Below, piece after piece: positions 1-8,261 of a stretch of 43,131 nt of DNA. The stretch comes from JBEEJL01 sp043744215 (GTDB lineage: Bacteria; Pseudomonadota; Gammaproteobacteria; Burkholderiales; JBEEJL01), in contig JAYTVC010000086.1 in the NCBI GenBank assembly GCA_043744215.1, positions 1 to 43,131 of the forward strand. The letters are read 5' to 3'. A program made the position numbers and the translations under genes. The notes beneath the pieces are model-generated. The model searched no databases. It was not told the DNA's origin and saw only the letters and a program-made list of their open reading frames with translations. Each line of letters starts with the position of its first letter. Positions within the stretch are counted from its first letter, which is position 1.

Positions 1-648
1 TCGCCCGATGCGGATTCCTGCACGCGCGTTTCAAGTTTACCTTCGCCGATTTTGCCCAAGGCATCAGCCAGCCGCTTCACGGGCAGGATAACCGCGCGGC
101 TCATCCGTAAGGCTAAAGCCGTCGCCACCAGCAGGCAACCGGCACCCAGCAATAAACTGAGCAGCAATTGCTGCTGCTGCCTGCGCAAGGTCGAGCTGCG
201 CGAGAGATCAACAGCGATCTCGCCAATAGCCTTGGGCCGCGAGAGTATGCCCGCAACGCTTTGCGCATCGGGGTAAAAATAATCTTCAACTGCCACCTGG
301 CTCTGGTTGACGGGGGCGCGGAACAACATGCTGGCCTCGCCTTCATTTTCGCGCCGGCTGCGCGCATGTACTTTGCCTGCTGCGTCGCTGATCGTCACGC
401 CCACTACATCGGCTTCGCGCAGTGCCGCATCCGCCAGTCGCTTGAGCAATTCATCGTTGCCGGAAAACAAACCGTACTCGCTGGCCGGCGCCAGTTGCCG
501 CGCGATGGCCAGCCCGCGTTCATGCACTGACCGGTCGAGGTCGTTCAAGCGCAGGTAAGTAAAATAAGCCGCTAGTAAAACGGCAATAAAAATGGCTGGT
601 AACAATGCCATGGCCAGCACGCTGGCGCGGATGCCCCAGCCTTTCATC
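1..648 (-). CDS. Membrane sensor with HAMP domain, likely histidine kinase (partial, C-terminus outside window)
   Basis: The reading frame is open from an ATG at 648 to the window edge, giving 216 N-terminal residues. It shows a first membrane segment at about residues 7-28, a periplasmic sensor region to about 150, a second membrane segment at about 158-180, and the start of a HAMP linker (ILPVKRLADALGKIGEGKL). This is the classical layout of a BarA-like or similar sensor kinase or diguanylate cyclase. The output domain is not visible, so the enzyme class is an inference. The start ATG overlaps the stop TGA of the upstream substrate-binding gene (ATGA), which implies translational coupling. 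The sensor may therefore read out the ligand bound by the substrate-binding protein. Confidence 0.75.
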
Positions 649-1600
649 GGTTTAATTCCCGCAGCCGCAGCTTTTCGTGCAACACCAACTCGTCATCGAT
701 GGCCAGACGCAGCGAACGCGCAACTTGCTGGTTCACGCCCACGGTGAAATATTTCGGATGGGTCGGCGCGGGCAGGGATGCGGTGCGCGAGTTTTCCAGT
801 TGCAGTAGCATCTCCGCCGCTTGCTGGCCGAATTGTTCGGGTCGGGTATACACCGCCAGCAGTGCGCCCGCTTTCACATATGATTGCGAAAACGCCATCA
901 GCGGCGTCTGGTAACGATAAGTTGTGAGCAGAATATTCTGCGCAGTGGACGGGTTAAATATTTGCGCGTCGGGCACTGCCAGCATGACATCACTGTCATC
1001 GAGAATTTTTTTCAATCCCGCATAAATGTCTTCCGGGCTGTGGGTTTTTTCGATCACCGTTTGCAGCTTGCTGGCGGTCGCTTCCGCAGTTAACGCAGCG
1101 GCGACGGATTCTGATTGCGGCCCCAGCAAAACGCCAACGCGTTTTTTGTCGGGAAGTGCAATGCGCAACAAGGCAAGTTGGCGCGAAAAAGTTTGTTCCA
1201 GATAAATGGCCGACACGTTATCGCCCGGTTTGTCGCCTGCTTCGCGCTTAAACAGCTTCTCGAAACTGTCGCGCGGGATCAGCGTGCACAGCACAGGTGT
1301 TTTTACGCCCCTTTCCGCCACAGCCTGGGCCGCCCGCAAGCCGACCGTGACAATTGCGCTGCTGTTTTTTAGCGCCTCAGTTTTGTCAGTTTGCAGTGAC
1401 GACAACGACACCACTTCCATCTGCCATTTGCTTGATGCGTTTTGCTTCAATGTGGATTTGATGCCGTCCACTACTTCAGCATAGGCAGCGGCGTCTTCAC
1501 TCAATACAACGGTCACTTGTTTTGCAAGCGCATTGCCGTGGGCAAAACAAATCACTATCGCCGGCAATAGCCAGTGACGCAAAAGTTTTATCGTACTCAT
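644..1600 (-). CDS. ABC-type substrate-binding protein (ABC_sub_bind/DUF534-like), secreted
   Basis: 318 residues from the ATG at 1600; a TTG five codons upstream is an alternative start. An N-terminal signal peptide (LLPAIVICFAHGNALA) precedes a periplasmic-binding fold with segments such as VTVVLSEDAAAYAEVVDGI and AIVTVGLRAAQAVAERGVKTP, typical of the YtrF/ABC_sub_bind family. No permease or ATPase gene lies next to it, so it more likely serves as the ligand-sensing subunit of the HAMP sensor encoded immediately downstream. Such orphan binding proteins beside a sensor and a TonB receptor are common in proteobacteria. The ligand cannot be read from the sequence. Confidence 0.75.
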   Translation of the reverse strand: MSTIKLLRHWLLPAIVICFAHGNALAKQVTVVLSEDAAAYAEVVDGIKSTLKQNASSKWQMEVVSLSSLQTDKTEALKNSSAIVTVGLRAAQAVAERGVKTPVLCTLIPRDSFEKLFKREAGDKPGDNVSAIYLEQTFSRQLALLRIALPDKKRVGVLLGPQSESVAAALTAEATASKLQTVIEKTHSPEDIYAGLKKILDDSDVMLAVPDAQIFNPSTAQNILLTTYRYQTPLMAFSQSYVKAGALLAVYTRPEQFGQQAAEMLLQLENSRTASLPAPTHPKYFTVGVNQQVARSLRLAIDDELVLHEKLRLRELNR

Positions 1601-1649
1601 GAGCAAATTAAACAAATCGTTCGCCGGTAATCAAATTCATATATAAATG

Positions 1650-1678
1650 TAACTAATTGATTATAATGAATAATTTAA
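1650..1678 (+). repeat. Dispersed IHF-core repeat, copy 1
   Basis: It lies between the TonB receptor stop and the substrate-binding gene. The core at 1650-1662 reads TAACTAATTGATT, whose complement is a perfect WATCAANNNNTTR match, followed by the AT-rich arm seen in the other copies. Confidence 0.75.
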
Positions 1679-1681
1679 GTA

Positions 1682-3649
1682 TCAAAATTCACTTTTAAAA
1701 GACAACCACAACCTGCGATTGATAATGGTGTTAGCACGGAACTCGGTATTTTTTTCGTCAAAAAGATTCTGTACCACAAGTGCAGCCTCGGAATTTTTTT
1801 GCTTTTCTCCAAAGCGCTGCGCGAGACGCACATCCACCCGCCGCGATAAGGCCTGCTGTTCGCTGTAACCGATGGCGCGCAAACTACCCTGTTGAAGATA
1901 TTGGCCGCTTAAAGAAAACCCATTGTCGAACGCCCGTGAGGCCAGAAAATTGATACTGTGTCGCGGTGTAGCCTCTGAATAATTATCCAGCACATCGGTG
2001 CCCGTTGCATAAGCATGCGTGAAGCCTGCCGATATCAGCGAACCATGAAAGGGCCGGTAATTGATCGATAGCTCCGCTCCGCTCTGGGTCAGGTTGTCGG
2101 CATTTTTGATGCTTTGCGGATAGACTTGGCTGGGCTCAAGCCGGTAGCTATGTAAAAAATCGCTTTCGGCGTCGCGGTAAAGTTTCAGGTCCAGAGCAAG
2201 GCGATTATCGAGAAGGTTCGCTACATAACCCAGTTCGCGCGAGATGATGGTTTCCGGACGCAAATTTTCTTTACCTATGAAGAAAGGTCCGAACACCACC
2301 GTATCGAAATAATATTGACGTAAGGCTTTGCGCTCAATAATTGAGGGGGTGCGCAAGGCCTTTGACCAACTGACACGAAAGGCATGTCGGGGCGACAACT
2401 GGTAATTCAGTGCCGCACGCGGTGCCACATGGGCGCCAGCCAGGTCCGAGTCTTCCCTCAGTGCGCCTGCCGATAATTGCAACTGGCTGAAAGGGCGCCA
2501 TTCGCCGTGGGCGAACAAGCGTTTTACGACATTGGTTTCGGGAGCATTGAGCCAGGACGGGGCGACCAGCCTGTCGCGCCGCCATCCGGCTCCCCAAACC
2601 AGGCGCCAATCGGATGCGACACTAAGTGTGTGCTGTAGCTCCAGTTCGTAGCGGCGAATGGTTTCACTATCGTCAATAAGAAATTGTTTGTTAGCCAACT
2701 CGGTGTACGGCAGGGTTAATCCGCGATCGTCTTGATGAAGAAAATAGTGATAGGCCTGCACACTGAGTTCGTTCGATGCGTCAAATATATGCTGCCAACG
2801 CAACTGTTCAAAATGCGTACCAATCGGCACATTGCGCAAATGATCAACATTATCGAAGTTGTACAAGTTGCCGGCGGTGCGCTCCTCTTTACTGATGCCG
2901 GTTTGAAAGTGGATCGAATCGGCAGGCCTCATGCGGTAGTCCATGCGTAGATTGGCGTAGGTATTTTGCCGAGGGTCATTGAGCTTGTCGAAACCCCCAT
3001 CGCTGCGATGACCCAGTCCCAGACGGTAATCCAGATTGCCATTGGAGCCGCCATGGCGGATGAACCCGTCGAGGATGTCTTTTTCCCCTACGATTGCGGA
3101 AATATGCGAGCCCTTATCCTGAGAAGCATGACGGGTGATGATGCTGATGGTGCCTAGAAACGCGCCGATGCCATGGGTTGCGCTGCTGGGGCCGCGCACG
3201 ACTTCAATCCGCTCAATGTCTTCGATGTCGAGGGGTAATTGGCTCCAGTCGATGCCGCCCAGTGTGTTGTTATAAATCGAACGGCCATCAACCAGAACCT
3301 GCATTTTTGCCAGCACTTCGCGAGCGAGACCGTGGTATGAAGTAATCGGATACACACCCTTTGCATAGGTGACATATGCGACATACATGCCGGGTACGAG
3401 GTGCAATAAATCGGGAATTTCGCGATAGCCCGATGCGACAATCATTTCCCGGTCAATGACCGTCATGGCGCTGGGTGCTTCGGCGACAGGCTGGCTGAGG
3501 CGCGAAGCGGATAGCACGGTGGGGATGTCGGCCAGCACGTCATTTTCGTTGGGGAGGTTCTGCTGAGCCAGGCAAAGCAGTGGTATCGACAGAAATCCTG
3601 CATAAACCCCACACAGGTAACGCCAATGCAGAATTCGACGTGAATCCAT
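1682..3649 (-). CDS. TonB-dependent outer-membrane receptor
   Basis: 655 residues, within the usual size range of TonB-dependent receptors. A signal peptide (about residues 10-29, ending LLCLAQQ) is followed by a plug domain (about 45-160: SAMTVIDREMIVASGYREIPDLL, then IERIEVVRGPSSATHGIGAF) and a long beta-barrel ending in a C-terminal phenylalanine (LWLSFKSEF), the typical outer-membrane protein signature. The start is supported by GGGAG nine bases upstream. It lies upstream of the substrate-binding protein and HAMP sensor on the same strand, so the three probably form one uptake and sensing unit. The substrate is unknown. The plug region resembles FepA/CirA/BtuB-type receptors only in a general way. 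Confidence 0.9.
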   Translation of the reverse strand: MDSRRILHWRYLCGVYAGFLSIPLLCLAQQNLPNENDVLADIPTVLSASRLSQPVAEAPSAMTVIDREMIVASGYREIPDLLHLVPGMYVAYVTYAKGVYPITSYHGLAREVLAKMQVLVDGRSIYNNTLGGIDWSQLPLDIEDIERIEVVRGPSSATHGIGAFLGTISIITRHASQDKGSHISAIVGEKDILDGFIRHGGSNGNLDYRLGLGHRSDGGFDKLNDPRQNTYANLRMDYRMRPADSIHFQTGISKEERTAGNLYNFDNVDHLRNVPIGTHFEQLRWQHIFDASNELSVQAYHYFLHQDDRGLTLPYTELANKQFLIDDSETIRRYELELQHTLSVASDWRLVWGAGWRRDRLVAPSWLNAPETNVVKRLFAHGEWRPFSQLQLSAGALREDSDLAGAHVAPRAALNYQLSPRHAFRVSWSKALRTPSIIERKALRQYYFDTVVFGPFFIGKENLRPETIISRELGYVANLLDNRLALDLKLYRDAESDFLHSYRLEPSQVYPQSIKNADNLTQSGAELSINYRPFHGSLISAGFTHAYATGTDVLDNYSEATPRHSINFLASRAFDNGFSLSGQYLQQGSLRAIGYSEQQALSRRVDVRLAQRFGEKQKNSEAALVVQNLFDEKNTEFRANTIINRRLWLSFKSEF

Positions 3650-4136
3650 AACACACTCCCTTATGCTTATTTTTACAGGTGCTTCACTGGCTATGCTGAA
3701 TATTATGCGCGTATTTACGCCGTATGTAGCGTGGCCAGCTGCGCTATTTTGTACTTTATCAAAGTTTGTGCATCCGCCCGATTCAAGTCAAGGCTAGTCA
3801 TGGCCTAGCCGTTTGGCTAGGCCATTTGCTGACTTAATTTGGGTCAACTCGGAGAGCGTTCTGTGCTGTTGAACTGGAATTTCAAGATGTGCTTTGGGTT
3901 CAATCTACTGCGGCATTCTGCACACGCAACGCCCACTTGCTCGACTGTTTTGAAAAAATTGTTGTGCCAAATCCGGTTTTGAAACTGGGTATGCCCAATT
4001 ATTCAGCCTAGCCGGATGCTTCAAATGTTGTAGCCGTTTGGCAGATGTAACGTGTCGTGGGCTTGATTATAGTGAACTTGCAGTTGCAGGACGGCTTGAT
4101 CGTAGCTGGATTCATTAATCTTTGGAGGTGCCCATT
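3650..4136. other. Intergenic region with perfect hairpin
   Basis: 487 bases without a credible gene; an antisense frame here and in the next gene has no recognisable features. It should hold the divergent control regions for the TonB receptor and for the small-protein gene at 4137. The only clear structure is a perfect 11-bp stem with a four-base loop at 3800-3825 (ATGGCCTAGCC / GGCTAGGCCAT). It is not followed by a T tract, so an operator or RNA hairpin is as likely as a terminator. Confidence 0.6.
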
Positions 4137-4424
4137 ATGAATAATTATTTGCGTCATCGTATCCATGGCCCCGCTTTTTTTTATGATCCTCGCTGGCATC
4201 GCAAGGCACAAATATTTGCGGTGATCATGCTGGGGGTTTTGATGCTGGCAGTGTTTGCCTTGCCGACTATTTACCGTCTTGGTGCTGGTTGGCAAGAAGT
4301 GGTGGTCAATGCGGATAACGGAGCGGCTTTTGCGTCCTCGACTAAAACAGACGTAATTGATTACTTTCCGCGCCAGTTTGTAAATCAGGCGACGGATGCG
4401 GAAGAGCATGCGGCGACATTTTGA
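4137..4424 (+). CDS. Small single-pass membrane protein, unknown function
   Basis: 95 residues. The ATG at 4137 is chosen because GGAGG lies at 4124-4128, eight bases upstream; a longer frame from 4122 would include the ribosome binding site. The protein has a basic, aromatic N-terminus (about 1-25), one strongly hydrophobic segment (about 26-45, IFAVIMLGVLMLAVFALP) and a polar C-terminal half that would be periplasmic. I do not recognise the family. It heads a row of three small genes on the same strand between a TonB cluster and a response regulator. Confidence 0.6.
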   Translation: MNNYLRHRIHGPAFFYDPRWHRKAQIFAVIMLGVLMLAVFALPTIYRLGAGWQEVVVNADNGAAFASSTKTDVIDYFPRQFVNQATDAEEHAATF

Positions 4425-4517
4425 CCGCCATCCTGAAGTGGATTTACAGCCTTGAAATACTTGTTGTAAAGGTTGCGGGAATTTTAGTGTTGTCTAAATT
4501 TTTTTAAGGAGAGCATC

Positions 4518-4886
4518 ATGAACAGACATCCATTACATTTTGTATCAATCGTGGTCGGCATTTTTGCGGTAACATTTTTTTCAACCCATGCTTTCGCCAA
4601 AGGGGCCATTGAGAAACCGGCAATGGCTACGGCGGTAAATTTCGAAGCGTTGTTGGATATGGAGTTCAGCCTTGCGGCCAATGATCGCGCCACCAACCAG
4701 GCGTATGAGGATTTCAGCGGCAGCCACGGCTCGACACGCACCGAAAAAACCGGCTTCGCAGGCAAGCTCGGCGTGAAAGGTGAACGCGGTGAAGTCGGAA
4801 GTAAGCCTGGCGTAGTAGATCCATTCCACATCAAGGGCGATGTGAGCGATGGTTGCAGTAAATACTTACGTTGCAGCGCTGAGTGA
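4518..4886 (+). CDS. Small secreted protein with short collagen-like stretch
   Basis: 122 residues with a strong ribosome binding site (AAGGAG) just upstream of the ATG. Residues 1-27 form a clear Sec signal peptide (IVVGIFAVTFFSTHAFA, cut after AFA). Residues 79-96 are six consecutive Gly-X-Y triplets (GFAGKLGVKGERGEVGSK), a collagen-like pattern, and the C-terminus has a Cys-x5-Cys pair (113, 119). No known family is recognised. Function is unknown; surface or periplasmic location is inferred from the signal peptide. Confidence 0.65.
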   Translation: MNRHPLHFVSIVVGIFAVTFFSTHAFAKGAIEKPAMATAVNFEALLDMEFSLAANDRATNQAYEDFSGSHGSTRTEKTGFAGKLGVKGERGEVGSKPGVVDPFHIKGDVSDGCSKYLRCSAE

Positions 4887-4895
4887 GCGAATAGC

Positions 4896-5114
4896 TTGAG
4901 CGCGCTTGTTACGAAAGTATGGGCGACGATGCCTCCATTCAGGCGGCATGGTTTGATGTGGCTTGCCAGCAAATTCATTAATGGGCTCATGCTAGCCTGG
5001 CAACAGCGTGATTGGCACTATCAGAGCACATTTGTAAAAGTGCTGATTATGTTGATAATTTTTGTCAGCCTGAGCATGGTGCCGATGGCGCTGGCGATGC
5101 ATGCGACTGGATGA
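4896..5114 (+). CDS. Possible small membrane protein
   Basis: 72 residues if started at the TTG at 4896; an ATG at 4929 would give 61. There is no convincing ribosome binding site for either. The C-terminal third is strongly hydrophobic (FVKVLIMLIIFVSLSMVPMALAM), consistent with one membrane segment. It starts nine bases after the stop of the secreted protein gene, so co-transcription is plausible. It converges on the response regulator gene. The call rests on context and hydrophobicity only. Confidence 0.35.
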   Translation: MSALVTKVWATMPPFRRHGLMWLASKFINGLMLAWQQRDWHYQSTFVKVLIMLIIFVSLSMVPMALAMHATG

Positions 5115-5141
5115 AGCGGCGGGTTGAAAAGTGGTGGTCGC

Positions 5142-5819
5142 TCAGGTACGGGTTTTAGTAAATAACAAGTCGAGTTTTTTTGCAGCAATGACCGCTTCAG
5201 TGCGGTTGTTGACATGCAGAGAACCGAAGATGGTGGCCAAATGCATTTTCACTGTGCCTTCCGACAGGTTCAATTCGCGTGCAATGTGTTTATTGGTTTT
5301 GCCTTCAGATAGCAACGACAGCACGTCGAGTTGGCGCGGTGAAAGCTTGGGGTCGAACGCATGATCGTTCGGTTGCGCAGCAGCGTCAGGGTTGGTCACA
5401 GAGTTTGACGGGTCAAGCAACAACGGCGGCAGGTAAATGCCGCCAGATAATACAAGCTTGATCGCAGCGATGACCACATTGCCCGTGGAAGATTTGGGAA
5501 TAAAGCCCGCTGCGCCGGCGGCCAGTGCGCGACGCACGCCTTCCTGATCGGTGGAGGCAGATAAAACGATGACGGGTAACGAGGCGAATTTTTGGCGGAA
5601 AGTGTTGAGGCCGTCAAGGCCCGTAATGCCGGGCATGTGCAAGTCGAGCAGTACAAAGTTGAGATCGGGGTTCTGCGATGCCAAGTCAAGGGCTTGTGAC
5701 AAATCCGCCGCTTCAAGTATTTGTACTTGTTCACCCAATTGACTCAGCACATGCCGCATACCTTCGCGGAAGAGTGCATGGTCGTCAGTGAGCAGGATCT
5801 TCATTGGGTGACTTTGCAT
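5142..5819 (-). CDS. NarL/FixJ-family response regulator
   Basis: 225 residues. The receiver domain has the acidic pair D12-D13, phospho-acceptor D59 (FVLLDLHMPG), S87 and K109. The C-terminal LuxR-type helix-turn-helix (about 155-215) has LSPRQLDVLSLLSEGKTNKHIA and LNLSEGTVKMHL. It is a two-component DNA-binding regulator whose kinase is not adjacent; the partial HAMP sensor at the left edge is one candidate. An internal start at residue 6 (MKILLTDDH) is equally compatible, as no clear ribosome binding site marks either. Regulon unknown; the neighbouring TonB cluster and small genes are plausible targets. Confidence 0.92.
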   Translation of the reverse strand: MQSHPMKILLTDDHALFREGMRHVLSQLGEQVQILEAADLSQALDLASQNPDLNFVLLDLHMPGITGLDGLNTFRQKFASLPVIVLSASTDQEGVRRALAAGAAGFIPKSSTGNVVIAAIKLVLSGGIYLPPLLLDPSNSVTNPDAAAQPNDHAFDPKLSPRQLDVLSLLSEGKTNKHIARELNLSEGTVKMHLATIFGSLHVNNRTEAVIAAKKLDLLFTKTRT

Positions 5820-5891
5820 TATTTTGCCGTAGGGCGATCAAACATATTCTGCGCCTGATAATACAAAGTAATCAAGCGCCTGTATTTGGCG

Positions 5892-5939
5892 ATGCGGCAC
5901 CAGTGTACTCCTCCACATTCTTGGTGCCGCATTTTTTTT
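5892..5939 (+). terminator. Intrinsic terminator-like hairpin facing the + strand
   Basis: Perfect 11-bp stem (ATGCGGCACCA 5892-5902 with TGGTGCCGCAT 5922-5932), a 19-base loop containing ACTCCTCCAC, and a run of eight T at 5932-5939. The T run is on the + strand, although both flanking genes are on the - strand. It may therefore end a short unannotated + transcript from 5820-5890. Confidence 0.7.
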
Positions 5940-5945
5940 GGGATG

Positions 5946-7148
5946 CTAGAGGTATTTTCCCAGCTCCAATTTTGCAATTGCATTGCGATGTACTTCATCC
6001 GGCCCGTCGGCGAGGCGCAGTGTACGCGCGTGGGCGTAAGCCATGGCAAGGCCGAAATCTTCGCTCACGCCCGCCGCGCCATGCACTTGCATTGCCCAGT
6101 CGATAACTTGCAGCGCCATGTTGGGCGCAGCCACTTTGATCATGGCGATTTCGGCTTTGGCGAATTTGTTGCCGGCGGTGTCCATCATGTACGCCGCGTT
6201 GAGGGTGAGCCAGCGTGCCTGATCGATGAGGATGCGCGATTCGGCGATGCGCTCAAGCGTGACGCCTTGTTCCGACACCGGTTTGCCGAACGCGACGCGC
6301 GTCTTGGCGCGGCGACACATTTTTTCCAACGCGCGTTCTGCCACGCCGATCAAACGCATGCAATGATGTATGCGGCCCGGCCCCAAACGGCCCTGCGCGA
6401 TTTCAAAGCCGCGACCTTCGCCGAGCAAAATGTTTGATGCAGGCACGCGCACATTTTTGAATTCCATTTCCATATGGCCGTGGGGCGCGTCGTCGTAACC
6501 GAATACGGGTAAGTGACGAATCACTTTCACGCCTTGCGCATCCATCGGCACCAACACCATCGATTGCTGCGAATGACGGGGGGCATCGGGATTGGTTTTG
6601 CCCATGAAAATCAGAATTTTGCAACGCGGATCGCCAGCGCCGGAGCTCCACCATTTTGTGCCGTTGATAACGTAATCATTTCCATCACGCACGATACTGC
6701 TGGCGATGTTGGTTGCATCGCTTGATGCCACCGCAGGTTCAGTCATGCAAAACGCCGAGCGGATTTTTCCTTCGAGCAATGGTACGAGCCATTGCTTCTT
6801 GTGTTCGTCGGTGCCGTAACGTTCGATGGTTTCCATATTGCCCGTGTCAGGCGCGGAGCAGTTGAATACTTCCGGTGCGATGGTCGAGCGACCCATGATT
6901 TCGCATAGCGGTGCGTATTCGAGGTTGGTGAGCCCCGCGCCGCGCGGCGATTCGGGCAAAAATAAATTCCACAAACCTTCAGCCCGCGCTTTCACTTTCA
7001 AGTCTTCAATAATCTGTGTCGGCTGCCAGCGGTCGCCTTGCGCCACCTGCTCGTGGAATAATTTTTCGTTTGGATAAATATTTTTTTCCATGAACGCATT
7101 CAGGCGCGTTTGCAGGTCTTTTACTTTTTGCGAATAGGCGAAATCCAT
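5946..7148 (-). CDS. Acyl-CoA dehydrogenase family protein (ACAD10/11- or LvaC-like)
   Basis: 400 residues, the standard length of an FAD-dependent acyl-CoA dehydrogenase. Visible motifs are CMTEPAVASSDATNIASSI (FAD and substrate binding, mid-domain) and the C-terminal AYAHARTLRLADGPDEVHRNAIAKLELG. GGAGA lies just upstream of the ATG. It is the last gene of an operon with an SDR and an aminoglycoside-phosphotransferase-like kinase. In mammalian ACAD10/11 and in the Pseudomonas putida lva pathway, an APH-type kinase phosphorylates a 4-hydroxyacyl-CoA and an ACAD-family enzyme then converts the phosphate ester towards the 3-hydroxyacyl-CoA. The same role is inferred here from gene order and family, and is not proven. 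Confidence 0.9.
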   Translation of the reverse strand: MDFAYSQKVKDLQTRLNAFMEKNIYPNEKLFHEQVAQGDRWQPTQIIEDLKVKARAEGLWNLFLPESPRGAGLTNLEYAPLCEIMGRSTIAPEVFNCSAPDTGNMETIERYGTDEHKKQWLVPLLEGKIRSAFCMTEPAVASSDATNIASSIVRDGNDYVINGTKWWSSGAGDPRCKILIFMGKTNPDAPRHSQQSMVLVPMDAQGVKVIRHLPVFGYDDAPHGHMEMEFKNVRVPASNILLGEGRGFEIAQGRLGPGRIHHCMRLIGVAERALEKMCRRAKTRVAFGKPVSEQGVTLERIAESRILIDQARWLTLNAAYMMDTAGNKFAKAEIAMIKVAAPNMALQVIDWAMQVHGAAGVSEDFGLAMAYAHARTLRLADGPDEVHRNAIAKLELGKYL

Positions 7149-7163
7149 GTTTGTCTCCGTGTT

Positions 7164-7191
7164 AAATTATTCAATAAAATCAAATGCTTAC
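7164..7191 (-). repeat. Dispersed IHF-core repeat, copy 2
   Basis: It lies in the 45-base gap between the kinase-like gene and the acyl-CoA dehydrogenase gene. The core AATCAAATGCTTA at 7178-7190 is a perfect WATCAANNNNTTR match preceded by ATTCAATAA. Confidence 0.75.
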
Positions 7192-7193
7192 AA

Positions 7194-8261
7194 TTATTTC
7201 TGAGCGAGGATTTTTTCCACTTGTCTCCAGCCCGCTTCGGCCATCGGTCGTGCACGCTTGCCCGATTCTAATGCCTGCGCACTGGCGGCCGTGCCATCGA
7301 CTACGCGGCCCATGATGCCTTGCAGAATGCCGGCAAGGCGGAACATGTTGTAGGCTAAATAGAAGTCCCAGTTATCGATGTGGTCGCGGCCGGTACGTTT
7401 GCAATAGGTGGCGATATATTCGTCTTGCGTGGGAATGCCGAGAGATTTCAAATCAACACCTGCCATGCCACGAAATTCATTGGCAGACAAATTCCATGTC
7501 ATACAGTGGTAGGAAAAATCCGCCAGCGGGTGACCGAGCGTTGAAAGTTCCCAATCAAGTATGGCGAGAATTTTTGGCTCAGTCGGATGAAAGATCATGT
7601 TGTCGAGGCGATAGTCCCCATGCACGATGCTGCTTTCTTCATCGGCGGGGATATTTTGCGGCAACCAGTCGATGAGCTTGTCCATCGCGTCGATTTTTTC
7701 CGTCTCCGACGCTTTGTATTGTTTGCTCCAGCGGCCAATCTGGCGAGCGAAGTAATTGCCGGGTTTGCCGTACTCGGCAAGGCCGATTTTTGCGTAATCG
7801 ATTTTATGCAGTGCGGCGATGACGCGGTTCATTTCTTCATAGACCGCGCCGCGTTCGGCATGGCTCATCCCGGGCAGGGTGGGGTCCCATAACACGCGGC
7901 CTTCAACGCAATCCATGATGTAAAACGCGCGGCCAATAATATTTTCGTCTTCGCACAATGCCCAGGTTTTTGCGACGGGCACTTCGGTGCCATACAAAGC
8001 CGTGAGCACGCGATACTCGCGGTCGACTGCGTGGGCCGAGGGCAAAAGTTTTGCAGCAGGGCCGGGTTTGGCACGCATGACATAATTTTTATTCGGCGTG
8101 ATGAGTTTGAACGTGGGGTTTGACTGGCCACCTTTGAATTGTTCGATGGTGAGCGGGCCCTGAAAATTTTCAACATTTTCAAGCAGGTATTTTTCGAGCG
8201 CCGCAGCGTCGAATTGGTTTTTTTTTTGTACCGGCATGGTGCCGATGAATTGATCGTGCAT
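7194..8261 (-). CDS. APH-family kinase (LvaA/ACAD10-kinase-like)
   Basis: 355 residues of the choline/aminoglycoside phosphotransferase fold. The catalytic loop IVHGDYRLDNMIFH and the metal-binding ILAILDWELSTLGHPLADFSYH are both intact, and an N-terminal lobe contains KGGQSNPTFKLI and YVMRAKP. Its start overlaps the stop of the SDR gene by one base (TGATG), indicating coupled translation. The family partner in ACAD10/11 and in lva operons phosphorylates the 4-hydroxyl of 4-hydroxyacyl-CoA. An antibiotic-resistance role is unlikely given the operon with acyl-CoA enzymes. No LvaB-like small subunit is seen. Confidence 0.88.
   Translation of the reverse strand: MHDQFIGTMPVQKKNQFDAAALEKYLLENVENFQGPLTIEQFKGGQSNPTFKLITPNKNYVMRAKPGPAAKLLPSAHAVDREYRVLTALYGTEVPVAKTWALCEDENIIGRAFYIMDCVEGRVLWDPTLPGMSHAERGAVYEEMNRVIAALHKIDYAKIGLAEYGKPGNYFARQIGRWSKQYKASETEKIDAMDKLIDWLPQNIPADEESSIVHGDYRLDNMIFHPTEPKILAILDWELSTLGHPLADFSYHCMTWNLSANEFRGMAGVDLKSLGIPTQDEYIATYCKRTGRDHIDNWDFYLAYNMFRLAGILQGIMGRVVDGTAASAQALESGKRARPMAEAGWRQVEKILAQK

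Noticed and set aside
4008..4409. A 133-codon minus-strand frame opposite the first small gene
   Set aside because: Antisense to a gene with a strong ribosome binding site and membrane segment; no own features.
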